Shown here one piece after another: positions 16,703 through 24,711 of a stretch of DNA of 64,000 bases. The translations under genes and the position numbers were made by a program. A model generated the notes under the pieces. The model saw only the letters and a list, made by a program, of their open reading frames with translations, did not search any database and was not told where the DNA came from. This stretch comes from Planctomonas sp. JC2975 (GTDB lineage Bacteria > Actinomycetota > Actinomycetes > Actinomycetales > Microbacteriaceae). Numbering within the stretch: position 1 is the first letter of the stretch; every line of letters starts with the position of its first letter. The stretch covers positions 434,001 to 498,000 of the forward strand of contig NZ_JABEKS010000001.1 in the NCBI RefSeq assembly GCF_012985205.1, given 5' to 3'.

Positions 16703-17146
16703 ATGAAACCTCAATCGGCCGAGGAGACCGTCTCGACTTCACTCGAGGTTGTCGAGCGGAGACCTTCCCGCGAGGAATGCTTGCGTGCCGCCGCGAAGAT
16801 CCTTCTCGCCGCCGCAATTCGCATCGAGCGCGAACGCCTCGAACGCGAGCTGCGCGAGAGCTCTCCGCAAGAGAGCAGTGATTCGCGACCCCCTGCAGGG
16901 CTGCGCACACCATCGACCAGGACTAACGAGATTCCTGCAGCATTCGAGGCGGTTCGCCTGTACTCCGTGGCTTCAGTGGCGGACCACCTCCAGGTGTCAC
17001 GCGGCTGGGTTTACGAGCGCATTAGTCGTGGCGAACTCAGGAAGGTCGAGCTCGGGGACATGACCGCGAAGACTCGGATCCGCGCTGACGACCTTCAACG
17101 CTTCGTCGATGACAGGACCTTTCCGAAGGAGGAACACGATGGCTGA
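16703..17146 (+). CDS. Helix-turn-helix domain phage protein (147 aa)
   Basis: The ATG at 16703 is preceded by AAGGCGG nine bases upstream; the longer frame from ATG 16580 has no ribosome binding site. The N-terminal half is a charged helix rich in Arg/Glu (RIERERLERELRESS). The C-terminal half, LYSVASVADHLQVSRGWVYERISRGEL followed by RIRADDLQRFVDDR, is an excisionase/MerR-like DNA-binding domain (helix_turn_helix, type 17 pattern). It overlaps the next gene by eight bases. Confidence 0.75.
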   Translation: MKPQSAEETVSTSLEVVERRPSREECLRAAAKILLAAAIRIERERLERELRESSPQESSDSRPPAGLRTPSTRTNEIPAAFEAVRLYSVASVADHLQVSRGWVYERISRGELRKVELGDMTAKTRIRADDLQRFVDDRTFPKEEHDG

Positions 17147-17717
17147 CAATCCGGATCCGGTGCAGTTCCCGTCTTGGGTCGACATGCTCGCCGCCGAGCG
17201 AAGGGGTCAGGAGGACCGACTCAAGGAGAACCTCGCGGCACACCCCAAGACGTGGGAAGCCGTAAGGTGCGGGCTCGGCCGAGATATCTACCCGCTCGCG
17301 TTGATCGGGTCCGCACATCTCATGGATCTCGACGAGCTTGCTAAGGCGGTAGTAGACGCGTGGACGATGCCAGACAGCCCGCAGACTCAGCTCAGCCACC
17401 GCGACTGGCTCGGCTACTTCAACGAGGTCGGATACCTCGACAACGCCACTCGCCGGCCATTCCCGACTGAGAGCATCACCGTCTGGCGAGGAGCAACGCC
17501 GTCGAGGCGTCGACGATGGTCGTGGACCACAGACCGTGAACGTGCAGCCTGGTTCGCGAACCGCCTAACATATGCCGGGCTGGATGCCCGTGTCTGGACG
17601 CTCACAGCCCCGCCAAGTGCACGGCTCGCCCACTTCCACGGCGGAGACTCCCGAGACGAAGATGAGCACGTCATCAACACCAGCGGTTTAAGCCTCGCTG
17701 AGGTTACGCATGGCTGA
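17139..17717 (+). CDS. ADP-ribosyltransferase-like phage protein
   Basis: A 192-residue protein started by ATG 17139 with a perfect AAGGAGG upstream. The C-terminal half shows the order of motifs found in ADP-ribosyltransferase folds: TVWRGA with Arg117, WSWTTDRERAAWFA (Ser128-Trp-Thr-Thr131, in the place of the Ser-Thr-Ser motif), and DEDEHVI with Glu174-x-Glu176 (ExE). The N-terminal half is helical (LAAERRGQEDRLKENLAAHPKTWE). An NAD-dependent modification of host targets is possible but purely inferred; similar proteins in phages are usually unnamed. Confidence 0.55.
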   Translation: MADNPDPVQFPSWVDMLAAERRGQEDRLKENLAAHPKTWEAVRCGLGRDIYPLALIGSAHLMDLDELAKAVVDAWTMPDSPQTQLSHRDWLGYFNEVGYLDNATRRPFPTESITVWRGATPSRRRRWSWTTDRERAAWFANRLTYAGLDARVWTLTAPPSARLAHFHGGDSRDEDEHVINTSGLSLAEVTHG

Positions 17718-17987
17718 CTTCTGCGCTGATTCCTCGATGCCAGGTGCCTGCGCTTCAAGTCCGAAGCAAGGAACATGGCTACATCTCCGCCGCCAGCGAT
17801 CGTGAGACTCGCCTCGGGTCCGGCGATAAGGAGGCGAACGCCGTGCGGGCCGCCGATTCACGACACGCCAGCCATCATGACTGGACCGGTTCAATATGTC
17901 CAATGTGACCGCACCAGAATGAAAGAGTGCCCGTAGTGGGCAACCCAAAACCCCGGGGATCTGCCAACGCGGTCGCCGGGGTTTTCC
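17718..17987. terminator. Intergenic region with a terminator at 17946-17982
   Basis: AAAACCCCGG (17946-17955) pairs with CCGGGGTTTT (17973-17982), followed by T/C-rich bases; it can end the rightward early operon and the leftward gene beyond it. A possible 21-codon frame (GTG 17843 to TGA 17908) has AAGGAGG before it but is too short to call. Nothing else was seen. Confidence 0.75.
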
Positions 17988-18488
17988 TCATGCCTTGGGC
18001 CCTATTGAATCGCGAAGTGCTTCAGTGAGGCCAGGGAGACGTCCGCGCGACCGCGGTGACTGGTCGAGCGGCAGCGCCACGACGGGCGCATCTTCGTGCA
18101 CAACGACCACACGGAGATCTCCGGGCCATGACTCGAACGGGTCTCTCGACCCGAACACGCTGGTCTCGGCCTGCACGCCGATAGCCTTGATCCGCTCGCG
18201 TGGATACGCAATGGGCACCACGTCGCCGCCCTCAGCGACGTCGCTGAGGATGATCCGCGTGCCGGTGAAGACAACCACTCGAGCGAGGGTGTCTCCGTCC
18301 TGTCGAGACGCCGTGACGTATTCGACGGGCTCGCCATTCAGCATCCAGGCCAGGCTCGACAAGAGCACCCCGTACCAACGCGGCAGATCAGGTTGCATCG
18401 CAATATCCCGCCAGGTGTTCATCATCTTGAACTCGGACTCGTGCAGATCTTGTGCCGTTGTGAGGAACGGCTCCGGGATATTGACCAT
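17988..18488 (-). CDS. Reverse-strand hypothetical protein in the prophage (166 aa)
   Basis: A leftward gene between rightward early and late blocks. The ATG at 18488 is preferred; an in-frame TTG at 18512 would add eight residues. The protein has a hydrophobic helix near WYGVLLSSLAWML and a beta-rich part (YVTASRQDG, RVVVFTGTRIILSDV, DLRVVVVHEDAPVVALPL) that reads like a PH-type barrel. Its isolation and orientation fit a moron gene expressed in the lysogen. No function is recognised. Confidence 0.6.
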   Translation of the reverse strand: MVNIPEPFLTTAQDLHESEFKMMNTWRDIAMQPDLPRWYGVLLSSLAWMLNGEPVEYVTASRQDGDTLARVVVFTGTRIILSDVAEGGDVVPIAYPRERIKAIGVQAETSVFGSRDPFESWPGDLRVVVVHEDAPVVALPLDQSPRSRGRLPGLTEALRDSIGPKA

Positions 18489-18680
18489 GCCGCTCACAGT
18501 CGCAGAGGTCAACCGCTCGCACTATCCCGCGAACAGGTCACCAGCCCTGATCTTGCCGTCGCTGCGTCAACACGGCGCGGCATGGAACGTCGCCCGTGAA
18601 GAACGCTCATGACGCCGCTCACCTTTCCGGCGAGGCGTATCTGCGCAGCGACGGCACACACACCCACCCGAGGAGTTGAC

Positions 18681-18836
18681 ATGGCTGACGCCAAGACCGA
18701 CACAACGCCGGACACTGCACCCGAGACCACTGCACCCGAGGCAACAGCGCCCACGAGCGAGCAACCTGAGTGGCCGAAGATCGAGCCCGAAGCACCCAAG
18801 GGCTACGACCAGACGACGGGAGCGTTCACCGCATGA
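18681..18836 (+). CDS. Small Pro/Thr-rich phage protein (51 aa)
   Basis: The ATG at 18681 has GAGGAG seven bases upstream. The sequence is acidic and low in complexity (TDTTPDTAPETTAPEATAPT), ending in KGYDQTTGAFTA. It overlaps the next gene by four bases. Similar short disordered proteins precede packaging genes in actinophages; the role is unknown. Confidence 0.6.
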   Translation: MADAKTDTTPDTAPETTAPEATAPTSEQPEWPKIEPEAPKGYDQTTGAFTA

Positions 18837-19018
18837 TGGCCACGCCGACGCCTCGCACGCTCGAATACACGCGCACGCTCGGTGAGTTCACGGAGACAGT
18901 ACTCATCCCGATCCAGCACGGTGCGCACGGCGACATCATCGAGGTCACACCCGAAGCAATGGACACCCTGCTCCGTGCAGCCGGGTACGTCCAGCGTGCC
19001 GACGAGTACGTGATCTGA
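18833..19018 (+). CDS. Small hypothetical phage protein (61 aa)
   Basis: The ATG at 18833 overlaps the preceding stop (ATGA). The product (RTLEYTRTLGEFTETVLIPIQHGAHGDIIEVTPEAMDTLLRAAGYV) is probably one small alpha/beta domain. No family is recognised. The HNH gene starts three bases after its stop. Confidence 0.6.
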   Translation: MMATPTPRTLEYTRTLGEFTETVLIPIQHGAHGDIIEVTPEAMDTLLRAAGYVQRADEYVI

Positions 19019-19020
19019 CC

Positions 19021-19422
19021 ATGCCGTACAGAGCACCGACAATCTGCGCTGAGCAGGGCTGCGGTGCACTCGTCTACGACGGCAACCGATGCGAAGAACA
19101 CCGCACCGAACGCCGACGCGAAGCAGACCGACGCCGACCCAACGGAACCGCACGCGGATACACACGCGAATGGGCAGCGTTCTCCAAGAACTACCTGGCA
19201 CACCACCCGTACTGCACCTCACCCGAGTGCACACGACTACCACTATGGCAACGCCCCGAGAGCACCGACGTCGACCACATGCACGGGCACTCACGCACCT
19301 GCCCCCACGCATACGACGAGCAACACCTGCAAGCCCTCTGCCACCCATGCCACGCGAAGAAAACAACACGCGAAGACGGATCATTCGGCAGAACACCAGC
19401 GACGCAACGCTGCCAAGGGTGA
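19021..19422 (+). CDS. HNH endonuclease
   Basis: A 133-residue protein with an N-terminal Cys motif (CAEQGCGAL, CEEHR), a basic region, and the HNH core DVDHMHGHSR followed by EQHLQALCHPCHAKKT. HNH nucleases next to terminase genes assist packaging cleavage in many HK97-like phages. It has visibly more A-ending codons than its neighbours. The start ATG directly follows the previous gene. Confidence 0.88.
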   Translation: MPYRAPTICAEQGCGALVYDGNRCEEHRTERRREADRRRPNGTARGYTREWAAFSKNYLAHHPYCTSPECTRLPLWQRPESTDVDHMHGHSRTCPHAYDEQHLQALCHPCHAKKTTREDGSFGRTPATQRCQG

Positions 19423-19436
19423 CGACGACGACCGAC

Positions 19437-19472
19437 CACACCGGTAGGGGTCAACGAATCTCTACCGGTGTG
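19437..19472. other. 11-bp hairpin before terS
   Basis: CACACCGGTAG (19437-19447) pairs with CTACCGGTGTG (19462-19472) around a 14-base loop, in the 114-base gap between the HNH and small terminase genes. It has no T-tract. It could be a weak terminator or a structural element of a packaging site. Confidence 0.45.
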
Positions 19473-19536
19473 AGCCCGAAGCCCGTCTGGGCAGTCTCGC
19501 GCGTTGCGTCTCACTACGTCGATAGGGGGGTCTGTC

Positions 19537-19992
19537 GTGCCTCGAGCTACTGCACCGGCCGCTCTGCGGCTCATCGGAGGGCGTAGCGTCGGCCGCGATT
19601 CGGGTGGGCGCGAGGTGGCAGAGCCTCCGAAGTTCAAGCGCTTGCCGCCCGTCGCACCCGAGTGGCTATCCCCCGAGGCACACGCGGAATGGGATCGGGT
19701 CGTGCCTGAACTCTCACGACTCGAAGTGCTCAAGAGCGAGGATCGCGCCGCGCTGGCTGCGTACTGCGAGACGTGGGCGACGTTCGTCGAGGCGACGCGC
19801 ATCATTGCAACTGAGGGGCTGACGATCGAGGCGAAGCAGGGCACCCTGCCGCACCCGGCGGTCGGCATTGCTCGCAACGCAGGGCGCGAGCTCCGAACGT
19901 GGGCCGGCCAGTTCGGGCTGACCCCCGCCGCGGAGAACAGCCTCGGCATCAAGGGCGAAGACGAGGGCGATCAGAGCGACCCATTCGCCTAA
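19537..19992 (+). CDS. terS: Terminase small subunit, P27 type
   Basis: The GTG at 19537 has AGGGGGG about eight bases before it. The 151-residue product (PPVAPEWLSPEAHAEWDRVVPELSRLEVLKSEDRAALAAYCETWATFVEATRII, then GLTIEAKQGTLPHPAVGIARNAGRELRTWAGQFGLTPAAE) is characteristic of the P27-type small terminase family. It recognises phage DNA and recruits the large subunit. A stem-loop and then endonuclease VII separate it from terL. Confidence 0.9.
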   Translation: MPRATAPAALRLIGGRSVGRDSGGREVAEPPKFKRLPPVAPEWLSPEAHAEWDRVVPELSRLEVLKSEDRAALAAYCETWATFVEATRIIATEGLTIEAKQGTLPHPAVGIARNAGRELRTWAGQFGLTPAAENSLGIKGEDEGDQSDPFA

Positions 19993-20014
19993 CTGCCCGG
20001 TAGGATCAGAAAGT

Positions 20015-20044
20015 CCCCGCACCTGTTGGCGCAGGCCGGGGTTT
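20015..20044 (+). terminator. Stem-loop after terS
   Basis: CCCCG (20015-20019) and CCTG (20022-20025) pair with CAGG (20032-20035) and CGGGG (20037-20041), followed by TTT. It is an imperfect GC-rich stem with a short T-run, plausibly a weak terminator or an RNA-processing site. Confidence 0.45.
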
Positions 20045-20068
20045 GGCTAGACCGGTTAGGGGTCCAAC

Positions 20069-20770
20069 GTGGTCAAGAATACTTGTTCAGTCCCCGGATG
20101 TGACTATCCGACGCGGACGCCTTCGGTAGATCTGTGCGGTGCGCACTACGAGCGCAAGCGCAAGACCGGCTCGACGAGCCCCGAAGTACCCGTGAAGCGA
20201 TTGAGGACATCCTGCGCAGTGGCGGGATGCGATCGTCGGCACGAATCGCTGGGGTATTGCGCGCTGCATTACGACAGGCTCCGCAAGACCGGCGATGTCC
20301 GAGCCGCAGTACCGCCGCGAATTGTTCGCGCTGTGGTCAGGGACGACGCGGGGGCGCGATGGTGCCACGTCTGCGAGCAGTGGCTTGCCGAGGTGGAATT
20401 CGATAAGGCGAACGTCTGCATCCGTTGCCGCCAAGTGAGCAACTTTGGCCTGAATCGCCTCCAGTGGGAGGCGATATTCGAAGCGCAAGGCCGCGTCTGT
20501 GCGATCTGTAGTTCGGACTCACCGGGTGGAAGCGGCTGGGCCACAGACCACGACCATTCATGTTGTCCCGGATCGCGTGCGACCTGCGGTCGATGCGTTC
20601 GAGGGATTCTCTGCTCCCGATGCAATACCGGCATCGGCTTACTTCATGATGACCCGGAGATTCTGATAGCGGCCGCTGCGTATGTGCGGAGTTATCGGGA
20701 GGTGAAGCACCATGGAGAGCAGCCCGGAAGTGCTGGCCTACATGGAGGCCCGAGGCATTCCGCTCGCTGA
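20069..20770 (+). CDS. Recombination endonuclease VII-like protein
   Basis: A 233-residue protein. Two N-terminal zinc-ribbon-like repeats (CSVPGCDYPTRT, LCGAHYERKRKTG; CAVAGCDRRHE, YCALHYDRLRKTG) are followed by a third Cys pair (CHVCEQW, CIRC) and the endonuclease VII core CAICSS, WATDHDHSCCPG, CGRCVRGILCSRCNTGIGLLHDDPE. Such enzymes resolve branched DNA before packaging. The GTG at 20069 has AGGGG upstream. It overlaps terL by 59 bases, an unusually long overlap. Confidence 0.85.
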   Translation: MVKNTCSVPGCDYPTRTPSVDLCGAHYERKRKTGSTSPEVPVKRLRTSCAVAGCDRRHESLGYCALHYDRLRKTGDVRAAVPPRIVRAVVRDDAGARWCHVCEQWLAEVEFDKANVCIRCRQVSNFGLNRLQWEAIFEAQGRVCAICSSDSPGGSGWATDHDHSCCPGSRATCGRCVRGILCSRCNTGIGLLHDDPEILIAAAAYVRSYREVKHHGEQPGSAGLHGGPRHSAR

Positions 20771-22391
20771 TTGCCCGCCAAGGGTAATGACGCCCGAACC
20801 GCGCAACGTGAAGGGCGCTGGATTCGACTTCGAGCGGGTCGACAAGGTGCTGAAGGCCTTCCGCGCACTGCGGCATGTCAGCGGCCAGTGGGCCGGATCT
20901 CCATTGGTCCCTGACCCCTGGCAGATCCAGTACATCATCGCGCCGGTCTTCGGCTGGGTTGTCTGGGATGAGGATGCCGGCGGTTACGTCCGCATCATCC
21001 GGCAGCTCTACGTCGATGTGCCTCGCAAGAATGGCAAGTCGACGCTGGTCGGCGGGTTCGCGATCTACATGCTCGCGGCCGACGGCGAGGAGGGCGCGCA
21101 GATCGTCACCGCGGCGACCAGCGAGCGTCAGGCCGGGTTCGTGTTCAACCCGATCAAGACGCTCGCGGATAAGGCGCCCACGCTGAAGAAGCATGTGCGC
21201 ACGGTCGGCAAGAAGGTGCTGCACCCGCGCTCGGGTTCGTACATCGAGGTTGTTTCGTCGGTCGCCGACGCGCAGCATGGCGCGAACCTGCATTTCGTGT
21301 GCGTCGACGAGTTGCACGTGCACAAGACACCGGATCTCGTGGAGACGCTTGAGACCGGCACCGGCTCCCGCCGGCAACCGCTGGTCTGCATCATCACGAC
21401 GGCGGACAGCGGCAAGCCGGGCACTATCTACGCGCGGAAACGTGAGTACATCGAGCAGCTTGCGCGGGGCGCGATCAAGGATCCGTCGACGTACGGCGTC
21501 GTCTGGGCGGCCGAGAAAGGCGCTGACCCGTTCGTCGAGGCGACGTGGAAGTCAGCGAACCCGGGATATGGGATCTCGCCGACGCGCTCGTACATGAAGT
21601 CCGAGGCGGCGAAGGCGCAGAACTCGCCCGCGGATCGTGCGAAGTTCGAGCGTCTGCACCTCGGGCTGCGGACGAAGCAGGAGACGAAGTACCTCAAGCT
21701 GGACGTCTGGGATCGCAACGCGTCGCTCGTGTACGAGGACAAGCTCAAGGGCAGGGACGCGTTCGGTGGTCTCGACCTCGCGTCGACGTCGGACCTCACC
21801 GCCCTGTGCTGGCTGTTCCCGTCCGAGGAGCGCGGCGGGTTCGATGCGCTGTGGCGGATCTGGACGCCGGAGGCGAACCTCGAGGACCTCGACAAGCGGA
21901 CGGCCGGCGAAGCGACCGTGTGGGTCCGTGAGGGGCTGCTGACCGTGACACCGGGGAACGTCGCCGACTACGACGCAGTCCGCACGCAGATCAACCACGA
22001 CCGGGAAGCGTTCAACGTCCGCGGCATCGCGTTCGACCCGTGGAACTCGTCGCAGCTCGTCAACGACCTACTTTCCGATGGGGCGCCGATGATCAAGACG
22101 GCGCAGACGCTGCAGAAGCTGTCGGCCCCGACGAAAGAGCTGCAGAAGGTGCTCCTCGAGGGCACTGTCGAGAAGCCGTTGTTCCGGCATGGCGGGAACA
22201 AGGCTGTGCGGTGGCAGGCCGACAACTTCGCGGTGTGGATGGATGCCAACGGGAACGTGAAGCCGGACAAGGCGCACGCCGCGGACAAGATCGACGCGAT
22301 CGCTGCCGCCGTGAATGCCATGTCGCTGGTGCTCGGGCTCGAGCCGAAGAAGCGATCCAAGTACGAAGACGAGGACCTCGCGGTCATCTAG
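20712..22391 (+). CDS. terL: Terminase large subunit
   Basis: A 559-residue packaging motor: ATPase Walker A VPRKNGKST (about 103-111), Walker B FVCVDELH (Asp199, Glu200), coupling motif IITTADS, then a nuclease domain with GGLDLASTSDLTAL and DKIDAIAAAVNAM containing the acidic metal ligands. It matches the Terminase_1 (HK97/P27-associated) family. It drives DNA into the prohead and cuts it. The ATG at 20712 has GGAGGTGAAG upstream, within endonuclease VII. Confidence 0.95.
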   Translation: MESSPEVLAYMEARGIPLADCPPRVMTPEPRNVKGAGFDFERVDKVLKAFRALRHVSGQWAGSPLVPDPWQIQYIIAPVFGWVVWDEDAGGYVRIIRQLYVDVPRKNGKSTLVGGFAIYMLAADGEEGAQIVTAATSERQAGFVFNPIKTLADKAPTLKKHVRTVGKKVLHPRSGSYIEVVSSVADAQHGANLHFVCVDELHVHKTPDLVETLETGTGSRRQPLVCIITTADSGKPGTIYARKREYIEQLARGAIKDPSTYGVVWAAEKGADPFVEATWKSANPGYGISPTRSYMKSEAAKAQNSPADRAKFERLHLGLRTKQETKYLKLDVWDRNASLVYEDKLKGRDAFGGLDLASTSDLTALCWLFPSEERGGFDALWRIWTPEANLEDLDKRTAGEATVWVREGLLTVTPGNVADYDAVRTQINHDREAFNVRGIAFDPWNSSQLVNDLLSDGAPMIKTAQTLQKLSAPTKELQKVLLEGTVEKPLFRHGGNKAVRWQADNFAVWMDANGNVKPDKAHAADKIDAIAAAVNAMSLVLGLEPKKRSKYEDEDLAVI

Positions 22392-22405
22392 AGGAGGCAC
22401 TCGCC

Positions 22406-22633
22406 ATGGGTCGACGCGACAAGCTCATCCGCCAGCACCTCCGCGAGCGTTTCGTGGTCACGCTGCGCAATGGTGAGTCGTTCGACGGGCTGCTCGTCGA
22501 CGCCGACGAGAAGACCTATCGCATGGTCGACGTGGTGGCTGTTGGCGAGCGTAGCCGTGTCGCCGTCGATGGCGAGCTGTTCCTTCCGCGTGCTGACGTG
22601 CTGTACCTGCAGAAGCCGGGAGGTGTCGCGTGA
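22406..22633 (+). CDS. Small Sm-like phage protein (75 aa)
   Basis: The ATG at 22406 has AGAGGAGG upstream. After a basic start (GRRDKLIRQHLRERF) the sequence VVTLRNGESFDGLLVDADEKTYRMVDV follows the Sm1 pattern (hydrophobic strand, L-x-x-G, G-x-L, D), and ELFLPRADVLYLQ resembles Sm2. It may be an Sm-fold protein, possibly RNA-binding; this is by eye only. It sits between terL and portal and overlaps portal by four bases. Confidence 0.6.
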   Translation: MGRRDKLIRQHLRERFVVTLRNGESFDGLLVDADEKTYRMVDVVAVGERSRVAVDGELFLPRADVLYLQKPGGVA

Positions 22634-24711
22634 TCATCTCTGGCGGCCAAGCTCTCGACTTCGCACCTCAGGCTCTCGGCGAGACCACGCCGACTCTCTC
22701 GAACGGTTACTTCTACGCGCAGCAGGGTCTCGGGCTGCTGAATCAGTTCGCCACGTATGCGGCCCTGTATCGTGCGCAGCCGGCTATCGCGACGCTTGTG
22801 GACAAGATCGCGAATGCTGCCGCGCGCCTCACGGTGAAGGTCTGGGATGTCACCGGGGACGGACGTGTTCAGGACACGTCGTCGGCGTACGCGAAGCTGA
22901 TCGCCCGGCCGTCGACTGAGATGTCTCCGTACGCGTTCTGGCGGTGGACGTTCTCGACCTATGAGGTCTTCGGTGAGGCGTTCTGGTACAAGCAGCGCGC
23001 CAACATCGCGAAGGATTCGTTCGGACGCACCGTCCAGTCCGGCCCGGTCGTGAATCTGCTGCCGATGCACCCGTCCCGGGTGGCTGTGCACCGCAAGGAG
23101 GACGGCCAGGTCGAGTACATCTTCACTCTCGGTGTCGCCTCTGCTGGGATCCTGTACGCGCCTGAGGAGGACGTCGTCCCGTTCCTCCGGTACAACCCGG
23201 AGAACCTGATGCGCGGGCTGTCGCGGCTTGAGCCGTTACGGTCGACGCTGCTGAACGAGGACGCTGCCCGCCGCGCGAACGCGTCTTGGTGGCTGCGTGG
23301 CGCTCGCCCGTCGGCGGTGATCACGCACCCCGGCGAGCTGTCCGCGACCGCGCAGGACCGTCTGAAGGCGAAGTTCGACGCGGCGCACGGCGGCGTGGAC
23401 AACATGGCCGGCACGGTTGTGCTCGAAGAGGGCATGACCCTTGTGGCGATGCAGCTCAACGCCGAGGAGATGCAGTACATCGAGTCACGGAAGATGAACC
23501 TGCAGGAAGCGTGCATGGTCTTCGACGTGCCGCCGCCTGTGGTGCACATCCTCGATCACGCGACGTTCTCGAACATCACCGAGCAGATGCGCTCGATGTA
23601 CCGGGACACGATGTCGCCGCGGCTGGAGGACATGGAGTCCGTCATTGACTACGCACTCCTGCCGGAGTTCTTCGCCCCTGGCGCCCGGGAAACCGAGTTC
23701 GACATGACCGAGGTTCTCCGCGGCGACTTCGAGACCCGCGCCGACAAGGCGGTCACTCTTCGCCAGTCGGGCATCTTCACCGGCAATCAGGCGCTCGAGA
23801 TTGTGGGCATGCCGAAGTCGGATGACCCGGAGATGGACAAGGTGTACGCGAACGCGGCTCTTGTCCCGCTGGGTGTGCCGGCGCAGCGCGTGTCGATCAC
23901 GGAGGCTGTGCCGCCGGATCCGCAGCAGGCGGCGCAGGCGCAGCAGAGCGCGCGGGGTGCGCAGGAGGCCGCCAGCGACGCAGCCGCCTCGGAGATCTCG
24001 AAGGCGGTCACGGTTCGCAGCGTGATGGGAAAACTCGCACGGGTCAAGGGCTCGAAGTCCGCGATCCGTGACGCCCTGACCGACGAGCACCGTAAGGAGC
24101 TCGGGAAGCTGTTCGACCGTCAGCGGGCATCCGTGAAAGCGGCGCTGACAACGAAGACGGCTGGCGTGTTCGACCCGTCTGCATGGGACGGCGACCTGGC
24201 CAGCATCCTGCACACCCTGTCGCAGGCGACCGCGCAAGCGATCGGCGCGAAGGTGGCGGCCGACCTCGGCGGCAAGTACTCGAGTGACGAGATCACCGAA
24301 TGGCTGCTCTCCAACTCGCAGGCGACGGCGAAGAAGATCAACCAGGCCACGGCCGACGAGATCACGGCGGCGCTCGAGCGAGCCGCGGATGACGACGAGT
24401 CGGACGACGACACGATCGACGGTCTGTTCGACGGAACGATCGAGGCACGAAAGAACCAGATCTCCCTCACTCGTGTGCTCGTCGTCGGCGGGCTCGCCGC
24501 GCTCGTCGCCGCGCGCCTGTCCGGCGCCCGCACGAAGACATGGAGCACTGGACCGAATCCACGAGCCGATCACGCCGAGATGAACGGCGAAACCGTCCCG
24601 CTCGGTGAGCTGTTCTCCAACGGGATGAACGGCCCCGGCGACTACAGCGGCGGCGCGGACGAGGTTGCCGGCTGCAACTGCGATCTCGACTTCAGCACGG
24701 AGGAATCATGA
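22630..24711 (+). CDS. Portal protein fused to a MuF-like minor head domain
   Basis: A 693-residue protein whose GTG overlaps the previous stop. Residues 1-410 are an HK97-type portal (ALYRAQPAIATLVDKIANAAARL, EVFGEAFWYK, ENLMRGLSRLEPLRSTL, IESRKMNLQEACMVFDVPPPVV). After an Ala/Gln linker the C-terminal 260 residues end in ARTKTWSTGPNPRADHAEMNGE, PGDYSGGADEVAGCNCDL, the pattern of phage Mu protein F-like domains. Portal forms the dodecameric DNA entry; MuF domains are capsid-internal. The fusion is longer than a usual portal (about 400-500). Confidence 0.9.
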   Translation: MIISGGQALDFAPQALGETTPTLSNGYFYAQQGLGLLNQFATYAALYRAQPAIATLVDKIANAAARLTVKVWDVTGDGRVQDTSSAYAKLIARPSTEMSPYAFWRWTFSTYEVFGEAFWYKQRANIAKDSFGRTVQSGPVVNLLPMHPSRVAVHRKEDGQVEYIFTLGVASAGILYAPEEDVVPFLRYNPENLMRGLSRLEPLRSTLLNEDAARRANASWWLRGARPSAVITHPGELSATAQDRLKAKFDAAHGGVDNMAGTVVLEEGMTLVAMQLNAEEMQYIESRKMNLQEACMVFDVPPPVVHILDHATFSNITEQMRSMYRDTMSPRLEDMESVIDYALLPEFFAPGARETEFDMTEVLRGDFETRADKAVTLRQSGIFTGNQALEIVGMPKSDDPEMDKVYANAALVPLGVPAQRVSITEAVPPDPQQAAQAQQSARGAQEAASDAAASEISKAVTVRSVMGKLARVKGSKSAIRDALTDEHRKELGKLFDRQRASVKAALTTKTAGVFDPSAWDGDLASILHTLSQATAQAIGAKVAADLGGKYSSDEITEWLLSNSQATAKKINQATADEITAALERAADDDESDDDTIDGLFDGTIEARKNQISLTRVLVVGGLAALVAARLSGARTKTWSTGPNPRADHAEMNGETVPLGELFSNGMNGPGDYSGGADEVAGCNCDLDFSTEES

